Assembly: GCF_025907915.1 (NCBI RefSeq)
Contig: NZ_JAPAAF010000035.1
Span: forward strand, 1-47,743
Length of the DNA stretch: 47,743 bases
Source of the DNA: Gaoshiqia sediminis
Lineage (GTDB): Bacteria; Bacteroidota; Bacteroidia; Bacteroidales; Prolixibacteraceae
Direction of reading: 5' to 3'
The translations under genes and the position numbers were made by a program. This document shows positions 33,601 to 40,637 of this stretch, piece by piece (positions within the stretch are counted from its first letter, which is position 1; each line of letters opens with the position of its first letter). The notes under the pieces are model-generated. The model saw only the letters and a program-made list of their open reading frames with translations. It searched no databases and was not told the origin of the DNA.

Positions 33601-35036
33601 GCAACAACGGCAAACGGATGCTCCGGCTGATCAACCAGTTGCTGGATTTCCGCAAAATACAGAACCAGAAAATGCGACTGAAACTGCGGGAGGTGGAACT
33701 CACTGCCTTTGTGCGAGATATTTGCCACAACTTCGAACAGATGGCCCGGCAGCGCCAAATCCGCTTTTCCTGCCCGTCCGAAGGTCCGGAAGTGCGGGTG
33801 CTGGTGGATCCGGAAAAGATGGACTCGGTGCTCTTTAACCTGCTGTCGAACGCCTTTAAATTTACCCCGGCCGGAAAACAAATTGCTGTGCGCATTATTC
33901 CCGACGACAAGGGGCGCCAGGTGTCGGTGGTAGTGGAAGACGAAGGTAAAGGTATTGCCCGCGAAAAGTTGCCTTTGCTGTTCGAGCGCTTTACCTCGCT
34001 GACCGACGAAAATGCCGACTTCAGCGGAACGGGCATTGGGCTGGCCTATTCGTACGAGCTGGTGAAGTTGCATCACGGCGATATTGCGGTGAAAAGCGCC
34101 CCTGGCGAGGGCAGCAGCTTTACCGTAAACCTGCTGCTGGGTAATGCGCATTTTTCGAAAGATGAGCTGGCCGGCCTTCAAAACGAAGACCTGCGCCATT
34201 TTTCTCATGCCGACGAGTTTGAGCCGGAGTGCAAGGAGGAACAACAGGCTTCTGCTGTTCAGCCGGAGCCGCCGGAAACGGAGCAAACGGTTTTGCTGGT
34301 GGAAGATAACCTGGAAATACGCAACTACCTGGCATCCATTCTGGCCGGCCGCTACCAGCTGCTCCAGGCCGGCAACGGCGAGGAAGGCCTGGCCCTGGCC
34401 CGCGAGAAGCAGCCCGACCTGATTGTGACCGACCTGATGATGCCCGTGATGGATGGCATCAGCATGACCAGGCTCATCAAAAACGACTTCGCGCTCAGTC
34501 ACATTCCCGTGGTGATGCTAACAGCCAAGTCGGCCCTTGACGACCAGCTCGAAGGCATCGAATCGGGCGCCGAAGCTTATGTCATGAAGCCTTTTCATTC
34601 GGAATATCTCAGCACGGTGATCCGCAACCTGCTTTGGCAACGGCAAAATGTGCTGGGCTATTTCAACAAAAACAACCCGTTTAAGGGCGATCTGAAAATC
34701 ACCAACCGCGACGAAGAATTTCTGAAAAACCTGGTTGAACTGATTGAAAAAAACTGTCAGGATGCCGACTTTAACGTGGATGCCCTGGTGAAGGAGACCT
34801 CCCTCGGGCGTACGGTTTTTTACAACAAGGTGAAGTCGCTCACGGGCATGTCGCCGGTAGAATTTTTGCGCAACACCAAGCTGCAAATCGCGGCCCAATA
34901 CATCATGGCCGGTGGCTATAGCGTTTCCGAAGCTGCTTACCTTTCGGGCTTTAACGACCTGAAGTACTTCAGCAAAAAGTTTAAGGAACGTTACAACTGC
35001 CCGCCCAGCAAGTTTAAAGAGGGCGGGGGCGAGTAA
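30657..35036 (+). CDS. Hybrid two-component system regulator (HTCS)
   Basis: A 1459-residue inner-membrane sensor-regulator with a GTG start. Order: signal peptide (1-23), two seven-bladed propellers of Reg_prop repeats (about 24-780, for example SRGYMWFGTMDGLNRYDGYEF), a Y_Y_Y domain (about 800-890), a membrane helix near 897-918, HisKA with His948 in SHEIRTP, HATPase_c (LLSNAFKFTP, GTGIGLAYSYE), a receiver with Asp1259 in VTDLMMPVMDG, and a C-terminal AraC helix-turn-helix (about 1360-1459). HTCS proteins bind oligosaccharides in the periplasm and switch on the neighbouring degradation genes. Divergence from GH28 suggests pectic fragments as the signal. Confidence 0.97.
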   Translation: MKIFGHILSFFLLTIMALQAEAIDIERFEVLNTSDGLSQNSVQSIFCDSRGYMWFGTMDGLNRYDGYEFKIFKTNFNDPYSLTNNRIVSIWEDRQGFIWLESHDGHYHYLDHRTERFYSFPSKTEPGNPRNTRITSFLEHEGAIWLGTSNAGIYRLRLPDEDGIYQVETLDKESDGLSADSVRFVVSDPDGGVWVGTNAGLNLYQSDTEVKAGLRVYMEERSFTCGVATDNELFLGTESSGILRIDLQQYEVSALPVSDFRDNVTVMHLTSNGMLVAGTNRSGLLVYDPATGDEKRFMPGQYIEDVFEDSRGNLWVSTLSFGITRIDNQLEKSAFHELVPREIQSLVDLQRQYLFEDSDSILWVATHGGGLGVFNEKSQSFQFFRNDPNNPNSLSSDIAYCVAQDQSGLIWVGTGQFNGGVNKVIPANPLFRQLKVEKTISNLSDNVVRAMMQDRGNNIWLATKSGQLYVYDTNFRLLKEFPGIPTGSGNLPRFNVYALLQDKDGFLWIGSKGGGLARSRKPLHQYASYNDIIFRIYRYDPDSPVALADNNIYALMQDRQGQIWVGTYGKGINLIDKPGADPLTFRLVSTENSNLSSNEVRQIFEDASGNIWVATTFGLNQLVSASDADTLRFRSFFYDVNDPQSLSYNDVVHIFEDSDRQLWFGTFGGGLNRLQRLTDEQAIFNLVTRKNGLISDAVFGILEDESGNLWLSTENGISKYEVETGQFYNFDENNGLQCSNFSEGTCLKLNDGRLLFGTLDGLLVVSNKEWNPEKFQPPVVFTHFSIFNQDVSFRADDSPLQKHINYTDHVVLKYNQSSFSIEYAALSFFDPRKNAYAYTLDGFDQQWYDVRNERKASYTNLPPGEYTFLVRAANWDGTWSDTPRELKITILPPWWRTHLAYVVYVLLFLLVAEVSRRIFTKYNRLRTDLRVERKVNEIKLKFFTNISHEIRTPLTLVLGPLEDMKRMADLPPQLKTPIQTMSNNGKRMLRLINQLLDFRKIQNQKMRLKLREVELTAFVRDICHNFEQMARQRQIRFSCPSEGPEVRVLVDPEKMDSVLFNLLSNAFKFTPAGKQIAVRIIPDDKGRQVSVVVEDEGKGIAREKLPLLFERFTSLTDENADFSGTGIGLAYSYELVKLHHGDIAVKSAPGEGSSFTVNLLLGNAHFSKDELAGLQNEDLRHFSHADEFEPECKEEQQASAVQPEPPETEQTVLLVEDNLEIRNYLASILAGRYQLLQAGNGEEGLALAREKQPDLIVTDLMMPVMDGISMTRLIKNDFALSHIPVVMLTAKSALDDQLEGIESGAEAYVMKPFHSEYLSTVIRNLLWQRQNVLGYFNKNNPFKGDLKITNRDEEFLKNLVELIEKNCQDADFNVDALVKETSLGRTVFYNKVKSLTGMSPVEFLRNTKLQIAAQYIMAGGYSVSEAAYLSGFNDLKYFSKKFKERYNCPPSKFKEGGGE

Positions 35037-35317
35037 GAATTTTTCTTTTTTACCCATATTAAGTCCTTCACGGGGCTGTCGGAGAGGCCAACTAATTTTC
35101 ACAAAAACTGTTTTTACCCGAGCGGATGGGCAGGATATTCTTTCGGAGATGATCCGTACCTCAATCAGACAATATACATAGTATTTCTAAAAATTATCTA
35201 AGTTTTCTGTTAGTTAGCTAAGAAAAACCTAACAGAAAGCTCAGAGAAAACTAAGAGAAACTCAGACTCAAAAGCGAAGGATGTACGAAGGAAGAGTAAA
35301 CCGAAAGCAAACTTTTT
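35037..35317. other. Intergenic stretch with a 10-bp inverted repeat
   Basis: No gene is seen. TTTCTGTTAG at 35204-35213 and CTAACAGAAA at 35229-35238 are perfect inverted copies with a 15-base spacer, followed by short AGAGAAACT-like repeats. It might act as a transcript end for the regulator, although a T-run is lacking. Confidence 0.5.
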
Positions 35318-35626
35318 TTAGTCTTCTTTGCGGTAAAGTACTTTTCCTGCCCGGTTAATGTGGTCGATCAGGTTATCGGATTTCAGCAGGTGGAAGATGG
35401 AAATGTCGAATAAATAGGGGGTGTCTAGTTCGTCGATGTCCAGCCATACGCTCGCACGGATTTGTTCAGTCAATTATGTTCCTTTCAGGGTGATGTCAAT
35501 ATCGGAGCCTTCGCGGTAGTTTCCTTTGGCCCGCGAACCGTAAATGATCACCTCTTCAATTTCCGGGTAGTTTTCAAATACCGAGCAAAGCAGACTGATG
35601 GTGGTTTCGGATAATCCAAATTTCAT
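35318..35626 (-). pseudogene. mntA: MntA-like nucleotidyltransferase antitoxin with in-frame stop
   Basis: Reading from ATG at 35626, the frame encodes about 50 residues containing the minimal nucleotidyltransferase signature GSX10DXD (GSRAKGNYREGSDID), then hits TAA at 35474-35476. The same frame continues through family-like sequence (LDIDELDTPYLFDISIFH, then INRAGKVLYRKED) to a second stop at 35318-35320. The total of 103 codons is normal for MntA. The stop lies soon after the catalytic DID, so the product would lose the C-terminal half. In this family MntA adds AMP to its HepT partner. The start overlaps the hepT stop by ATGA. Confidence 0.82.
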
Positions 35627-36027
35627 AACCAGAATTTCATTCTTGATCGAAAGGCTTTGAACAAGTCGAGATAAACGGTAACGATATTCGAAAATTCGGT
35701 TTCCAGAATTTCCGGGTTGTAGGTGTGTACGGTTTCATTCCGGCTTTTAATCATGTTCATCCACTCCTGTCCGTTGGAAATCAGCCCTTTGTTAAAGGCT
35801 TCCCGGGTCACGCTCCGCGAGCCTATCAGTTCCTGAATTCCCTCGTATTCCAGAAAATCTTTCATGGTTTTCCAGGCCAGCTCATGGGTAAATTCAAACC
35901 GTTGAATGATACCTTCCTTTACCAGATCAATTGGATTATCATGATAATAAGCAATACCATTTTCCAACTGATGAAGGGCATTCTCGAAATTTTGAAACCG
36001 TTGTTTCCATCGGATATCCTGTTCCAT
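35623..36027 (-). CDS. hepT: HepT-like HEPN toxin (nucleotidyltransferase substrate-binding family)
   Basis: A 134-residue helical HEPN protein, HI0074 type. It carries the Rx4HxY motif RNETVHTY (Arg96, His101, Tyr103), the RNase site of HepT toxins; the Tyr is the residue AMPylated by MntA in characterised systems. ATG at 36027 is chosen because a longer frame from 36057 would start inside the -7 box. The gene precedes mntA with an ATGA overlap. The partner is broken by a stop codon, so either the toxin is still held in check by a truncated partner or it is inactive. Confidence 0.88.
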   Translation of the reverse strand: MEQDIRWKQRFQNFENALHQLENGIAYYHDNPIDLVKEGIIQRFEFTHELAWKTMKDFLEYEGIQELIGSRSVTREAFNKGLISNGQEWMNMIKSRNETVHTYNPEILETEFSNIVTVYLDLFKAFRSRMKFWL

Positions 36028-36054
36028 ATCTTTCGGGGACTTGGTTGATTTAGG

Positions 36055-36062
36055 CAAATATA
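36055..36062 (-). promoter_or_regulatory. Candidate -7 box before hepT
   Basis: Minus-strand TATATTTG matches TAnnTTTG and lies 28 bp before the hepT ATG at 36027. No TTTG is found at 19-bp spacing. Confidence 0.45.
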
Positions 36063-36248
36063 CACATTTAGTTGCGGCTGCTCATTCTTCGTCCTACTCA
36101 AAAGGCCAAAGGGTGTCCGGCCTGATAAGCTGTTGAATAACAGGTGCCTTTTGTGTCAAGAAGTTTCAAAACAGCTGGTCGCCTGTATCCTAAGCAATCA
36201 ATATTCAGTATTTTACAGCAGTATAGTGTTTGACCAAAACAACGAAAG

Positions 36249-36686
36249 ATGAAGATTCTGTTCCTTTGTTCGGGGGCCGGTTCGTGCCGTAGCCTGATTG
36301 CCAAAACGATCCTGGAATCGATTGATGATCGCCTGGAGGTTTTTGCGGCGGGCACTGCGCCGGTGAGCGAGCTTAATCCGGTGGCTTTTGAGGTGATGAA
36401 GTTCTTCGGCTACCCGATGGCGTCGGAAGAAATACGACCCTTGGATGATTTTAAAACGATGGAGTTGGAATACGTGATTACCCTGTGTGACGGGACAAAA
36501 GAAGAGTTCGACCGTTTGTCGCTCACTTACAGGAAGAAACTACACCTGGGATTTGCCGATCCGGGCAAAATTACGGGCAGTTCTTCCGATCAGATTAAAG
36601 CTTATAAAAGTTACATTGAAGAGATAAAAACGGAACTCGATTATTTTTATCACCGGATTTTGAAAAAAGAAAAGGCTGCGGAATGA
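36249..36686 (+). CDS. LMW protein-tyrosine phosphatase/ArsC-like protein with altered P-loop
   Basis: A 145-residue protein with the LMW-PTPase fold seen in arsenate reductases: N-terminal MKILFLC, P-loop ending CRSLIAK, FAAGTAPVSELNPVAFEVM, a second Cys in VITLCDGTK, and DPGKITGSS near the end. The P-loop reads CSGAGSCR (Cys7 to Arg14), one residue longer than the usual CX5R. The third Cys used by thioredoxin-coupled ArsC is not seen. It may be a phosphatase, a variant reductase or an inactive relative. It stands alone between divergent hepT and convergent aminopeptidase genes. Confidence 0.75.
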   Translation: MKILFLCSGAGSCRSLIAKTILESIDDRLEVFAAGTAPVSELNPVAFEVMKFFGYPMASEEIRPLDDFKTMELEYVITLCDGTKEEFDRLSLTYRKKLHLGFADPGKITGSSSDQIKAYKSYIEEIKTELDYFYHRILKKEKAAE

Positions 36687-36700
36687 GCAGCCTTTGCTAT
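36664..36700. terminator. Bidirectional terminator overlapping a stop codon
   Basis: A perfect 9-bp stem (36671-36679 with 36687-36695) encloses the TGA stop of the phosphatase-like gene. On the minus strand the stem runs into a T-rich tract and serves the aminopeptidase gene; on the plus strand the tail is weaker. Confidence 0.75.
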
Positions 36701-36707
36701 TTTAGAA

Positions 36708-38096
36708 TTAACCTTTCACGGTGGCTTCAACTTCTTCCGGTGTGATGGGTACCCGTTGGCCCAGCAGTTCGCTGCCGGCAGCAGTTACCAGCAGGTCGTC
36801 TTCGAGACGGATGCCTCCAAAGTCGCTGTAGCTTTCCAGCCGCCCGAAATCAATAAAATCGGTATTGATTTTTTCGTGCTTCCATTTGTCGATGAGCGCC
36901 GGGATAAAATAGATGCCGGGTTCGTTGGTAATCACAAAGCCGGGTTCCAGCTTTTTGCCCAGGCGCAGGTAAGCCGTGCCAAACTGGTCAACCGGGCGGG
37001 TTTCATCATCGTAGCCCACATAAATCTGACCTAAGTCTTCCATGTCGTGTACATCCAGTCCCATCATGTGCCCCAGTCCATGCGGAAAAAACAGCGCATG
37101 CGCGCCATTCCTGACGGCCTCATCCACATCGCCTTTCATCAGACCCAATGCTTTCAATCCGGCTGTGATCACGCGGGCCGCTTCCAGGTGCACCGACAGG
37201 TAAGTTACGCCAGGCCTGGTCAGTTCGGCAGCCCGGTTGTTGGCCGCCAGCACAATCTCGTAGATCTCGCGCTGCTTTTGGGTAAATGTACCGCCAACAG
37301 GCGTGGTGCGGGTAAAGTCGGAGGCGTAACGCAGGCTGGTTTCGGCGCCGGCATCTACCAGCAACAGTTTTCCTTTTTTCAGATAATTGGAGTGGTCGTG
37401 GTTGTGCAGGGTCTCGCCGTTTTGCGAGAGAATGATGGGGAAGGAGGGCACACTGCCGTTGGCCAGCGAAATGCCTTCGATGGTGCCGGCTATGGTTTGC
37501 TCCCAAGCGCCGGGTTGGGCCATTTTCATGGCCGTAACATGCATCTGGTAACCGGTAGCGCAGGCCTTTTTGATTTCTTCAATCTCACAAGCTTCTTTTA
37601 CCGACCGCAAGGCGATCACTGCTTTGATTAGTTCGAGTGAAGCGTATTCTTTCTGCTTCTGGGCATGGATGCCCAGCAGTTCCTGAAGCAGCAGTTTGTT
37701 TTCGGCACGGTAGGGCGGCAGGAAATGGATTTTGCGCCCCTGGCGGATGGCCTGATTGATGGCGTCGAACAGCTGGCTGTAAGGGGCGGTTTGCGTGATA
37801 CCCACTTTCGCTGCTTTTTCCTGCAAGCTCACTTGCGGCCCCATCCAGATGATGTCTTCAATATCCACATCATCTCCAAAGATAATTTCGTCACCGCTTT
37901 CCACATCAATTACCCCGGCCAGGCGTTGGAAACCGAGGCCGAAGAAATACAAAAATGTACTGTCCTGCCTGAAATGAAAGGTGTTGGCGGGATAGTTCAT
38001 GGGCGAATCGACATTCCCTAACAAGAGTATCAGGCCATTTCCCAGCTTTTGTTTCAGCTTTTTTCTCCGTTCGGTATAAATTTTTTGATCAAACAT
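36708..38096 (-). CDS. pepP: Xaa-Pro aminopeptidase (aminopeptidase P, M24B)
   Basis: A 462-residue metallopeptidase that removes N-terminal residues before proline. The N-terminal creatinase-like domain has FHFRQDSTFLYFFGL, and the pita-bread domain supplies the dinuclear metal ligands: Asp in LLVDAGAE, Asp in SDFTRT, His in HGLGHMMGLDVHD, Glu in ITNEPGIYF and Glu in GIRLEDD. All are present and the length is normal for PepP. It has no signal peptide and is cytoplasmic. A shared bidirectional terminator separates it from the phosphatase-like gene. Confidence 0.94.
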   Translation of the reverse strand: MFDQKIYTERRKKLKQKLGNGLILLLGNVDSPMNYPANTFHFRQDSTFLYFFGLGFQRLAGVIDVESGDEIIFGDDVDIEDIIWMGPQVSLQEKAAKVGITQTAPYSQLFDAINQAIRQGRKIHFLPPYRAENKLLLQELLGIHAQKQKEYASLELIKAVIALRSVKEACEIEEIKKACATGYQMHVTAMKMAQPGAWEQTIAGTIEGISLANGSVPSFPIILSQNGETLHNHDHSNYLKKGKLLLVDAGAETSLRYASDFTRTTPVGGTFTQKQREIYEIVLAANNRAAELTRPGVTYLSVHLEAARVITAGLKALGLMKGDVDEAVRNGAHALFFPHGLGHMMGLDVHDMEDLGQIYVGYDDETRPVDQFGTAYLRLGKKLEPGFVITNEPGIYFIPALIDKWKHEKINTDFIDFGRLESYSDFGGIRLEDDLLVTAAGSELLGQRVPITPEEVEATVKG

Positions 38097-38370
38097 AGGT
38101 GCTGATTTTCTGATTTAACGATTTGGTGCATGATTTGCCGATCCGGAGTGTCTGCCTGTCTGAAATTTCATTGGCACGAAGGCAGCACCAGCAGGTTGTT
38201 GTTCCGAAACCGGACACGAAAGATAAAAATTAAATGGAGATGATTTTATGATTTTTTCCCGAACTAACAGCTAATTTACAAAAAGTTTTCCGATAAGTTG
38301 CCTACTGCCAAACATATAACATAAATTAAGACGGTCCGTAAAATCATTTACAAACCCAAAATCCCGAGTC

Positions 38371-39096
38371 ATGGAAAACACAAATACCTTGGTGAATTAT
38401 ATGAATAAGCGATTTGGCGAGTTGGGCAAAAAGGATGAGATGAAGCCTCAAAACGCCGGACCTTTTATTACCATTTCGCGTGAAGTTGGCTGCGGTGGTG
38501 AACATCTCTGCAACCTCCTGGCCGATGAGTTAAACAAGCATGTGTATTGCAAACGCTGGCAAGTCATCAGTAAGGAGGTGCTGAGCCACTGTGCCGAAGA
38601 ACTGAAAATTGCCCCGCAAAAGGTTCACCGGCTGTTTTCCACCGGCGAACATTATGCGTTTGATGAAGTTATCTCGGCGTTTACCGACAAGTATTATAAA
38701 AGTAACCGGGTGATTGTGAAAACGGTACGCGAGGTGATCCGTAATTTTGCGTACGACGGTTGCTGCATCATTTTGGGACGTGCTGCCCATATTATTGCCG
38801 CTGACCTCGACAATTCGTTGCACCTGCGTTTTATGGCTCCGCTTGAATGGCGGATTGACGCAATTTCAGAGCGTTTCAAACTATCCAGACCTGAGGCCTT
38901 GAAATACATTCAGATAAACGAAAAGGAAAAAGACATTTACCGGAAACATTATCTCAAGGACAAAAATGCGCATGAGCATTTCGACCTGATCATTGATGTT
39001 TCCCGGTTTACGACCGAACAGGTGGTGCGTCTTATTGTTGCCGCTTTCGAAATAAAAGGCATACCGGAAAAAATGAAAAAAGTACCCTATTTTTAA
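38371..39096 (+). CDS. Cytidylate kinase-like family protein
   Basis: A 241-residue P-loop protein of the cytidylate-kinase-like group (PF13189 type). The nucleotide-binding segment is ITISREVGCGGEHLCNLLADEL, with a variant Walker A (SREVGCGG). Later features are GCCIILGRAAHII and the Arg-rich lid region AISERFKLSRPEALKYIQ. This group is not the essential Cmk and its substrate is unknown. The gene is preceded by a 274-bp gap (38097-38370) in which no gene or promoter was recognised. Its TAA abuts the stop codon of the convergent DUF1080 gene with no gap. Confidence 0.85.
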   Translation: MENTNTLVNYMNKRFGELGKKDEMKPQNAGPFITISREVGCGGEHLCNLLADELNKHVYCKRWQVISKEVLSHCAEELKIAPQKVHRLFSTGEHYAFDEVISAFTDKYYKSNRVIVKTVREVIRNFAYDGCCIILGRAAHIIAADLDNSLHLRFMAPLEWRIDAISERFKLSRPEALKYIQINEKEKDIYRKHYLKDKNAHEHFDLIIDVSRFTTEQVVRLIVAAFEIKGIPEKMKKVPYF

Positions 39097-40578
39097 TCAT
39101 CCGGTTATATGAGCCGGCAGGCCTTTCTTCTGTACCGGCTTTTCTCCGTTGGGTTTGGGCATAAACATATCTTTCCAGGTGAGGCCTAGTTTTTCGGCCA
39201 TTTCAAGTGAGTATTCCAGGCGTCCCAAGTCGTTGCCAGCATTGTTGGTGCCGAAGGTGAACTTCACGCCGGCCTCCTTCGCTTTACGCAGTATTTTTTC
39301 TGAGGGGAGCCTGAACCGGGAATTGATCTCCAGCGCTACGCCGTGGTCGGCCAACACTTTCACAAAGCGGTCGATGCGTTCGTCGGTCCACAATTCGTCA
39401 TACTTACCGGCAATCACCTCGGGCAGATAGGTCGGGTTTACATGAATGTCAACGGGCTCCTGCGCGATGACCGCTTCAATTTTGCCGACCAGTTCGTCCA
39501 TAAAGGCCTGTTCGTCGTCCACGAAGGTTTCTTCGGGAATCCACAGTCGCAGGCGTCGTCCTTTATGGTCGGTCCAGGTCATGGCATCGGTGAAAACGTA
39601 GTCGAACCGGGCCACGGCTTCGGGCGAAAACAGGGTGACCCACTCGCGGCCCTCAGCTTGCATGCCCCGGAAAATGGGTTGCGCCTTCACCGTATCCATA
39701 TACATATACAATGAGGCATCGTCGGTAACCGGGAACTTCAGCCCGCAGTTGGGGGCGATCCCGTAATTGATCCCCAGTTTCATCGAATTCTCGGTGGCCT
39801 GTTCAATGGTCAATCCGCCTTTCAGATGGGTGTGGAAGTCGATCACCGGGAAATTGGCCAGGTGCAGTTTCGTAATTTTCGTGTCCCATGCCTTGTCGGT
39901 GTAAGGTTCCCGTTTTTGGTCTTCCGGCAAAATTTTTAAGCGGATGTCTTTGAAGTAAGTGGTACTGTTCTTGTCGTGTGCCTGAAGGGCAATACGGCCG
40001 CGGTCAAATACCTTGTATTTGTCATTTTCGGGGCGGTAAGGCTCATCGGGTTGAATGTAATCCACCACCTTAGTCCCGTTTATGCTGATTTCTACCTGGT
40101 TTTCAATCACCTTAACGGTCACTTCAAACCATACATTGTCGGGTACCGTTTGAAAAAAGACGTTTCGGATTCCGTACAGGCTGCCGGTTTTTTTCAGTTC
40201 ACGGAAATCGCCGCTTCCTTCGTGCGAATTGTTGATTTGCACTTCGTAGCCTTTCAGTGGCCAGCCGCGTTCCTGTTCTTTGGTATGAAAGAAGATTCCC
40301 GAATTGGCGCCGGGACGGGTCATCACCATTGCTTTCAGTTCGAAGTTTTTATAGATGCCCGATTGCGGATCTCCCATGTAATACAAATGGGCACGGGGGC
40401 CACTACATACAATGGCTCCTTCTTCCACCCGGAACGATTCCGGGTTTTCCAAGGCGGTCCAGCCGTCCAGGTTTTCACCATTAAACAGATTATGCCATTT
40501 ATTTTCGTGGTTGGTAGTGCAGGAAGTGGCGGCCATTAATAACATGAACAGCCCGGATAGCAGGGATAATTTAGCCAT
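39097..40578 (-). CDS. DUF1080 (3-keto-disaccharide hydrolase-like)-PHP fusion lipoprotein
   Basis: A 493-residue lipoprotein (lipobox AATSC, Cys20). Residues about 26-218 are a DUF1080 jelly-roll (FNGENLDGWTALENPESFRVEEGAIVC, GIFFHTKEQERGWPLKGYEVQINN), a family linked to hydrolysis of 3-keto-glycosides. From about 240 a PHP/amidohydrolase-like domain begins with FPVIDFHTHLKGG (His249, His251) and continues with DIHVNPTYLP, ALEINSRFRLPSEK and TFGTNNAGND. The ATG at 40578 starts the signal peptide. It is followed by an MFS transporter gene upstream on the same strand, 59 bp away, so a shared sugar-catabolic role is likely but inferred. Confidence 0.85.
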   Translation of the reverse strand: MAKLSLLSGLFMLLMAATSCTTNHENKWHNLFNGENLDGWTALENPESFRVEEGAIVCSGPRAHLYYMGDPQSGIYKNFELKAMVMTRPGANSGIFFHTKEQERGWPLKGYEVQINNSHEGSGDFRELKKTGSLYGIRNVFFQTVPDNVWFEVTVKVIENQVEISINGTKVVDYIQPDEPYRPENDKYKVFDRGRIALQAHDKNSTTYFKDIRLKILPEDQKREPYTDKAWDTKITKLHLANFPVIDFHTHLKGGLTIEQATENSMKLGINYGIAPNCGLKFPVTDDASLYMYMDTVKAQPIFRGMQAEGREWVTLFSPEAVARFDYVFTDAMTWTDHKGRRLRLWIPEETFVDDEQAFMDELVGKIEAVIAQEPVDIHVNPTYLPEVIAGKYDELWTDERIDRFVKVLADHGVALEINSRFRLPSEKILRKAKEAGVKFTFGTNNAGNDLGRLEYSLEMAEKLGLTWKDMFMPKPNGEKPVQKKGLPAHITG

Positions 40579-40637
40579 GATGGATAAGTTTAGCAGGTTA
40601 CGTTGTAACAAAGATAAACTTCCTGCTGAAAGATGGG

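Noticed and set aside
32952-34502. 516-codon open frame on the minus strand inside the HTCS gene
   Set aside because: It is antisense to the Y_Y_Y, kinase and receiver domains; the His and Gln richness comes from the codon use of the real gene.
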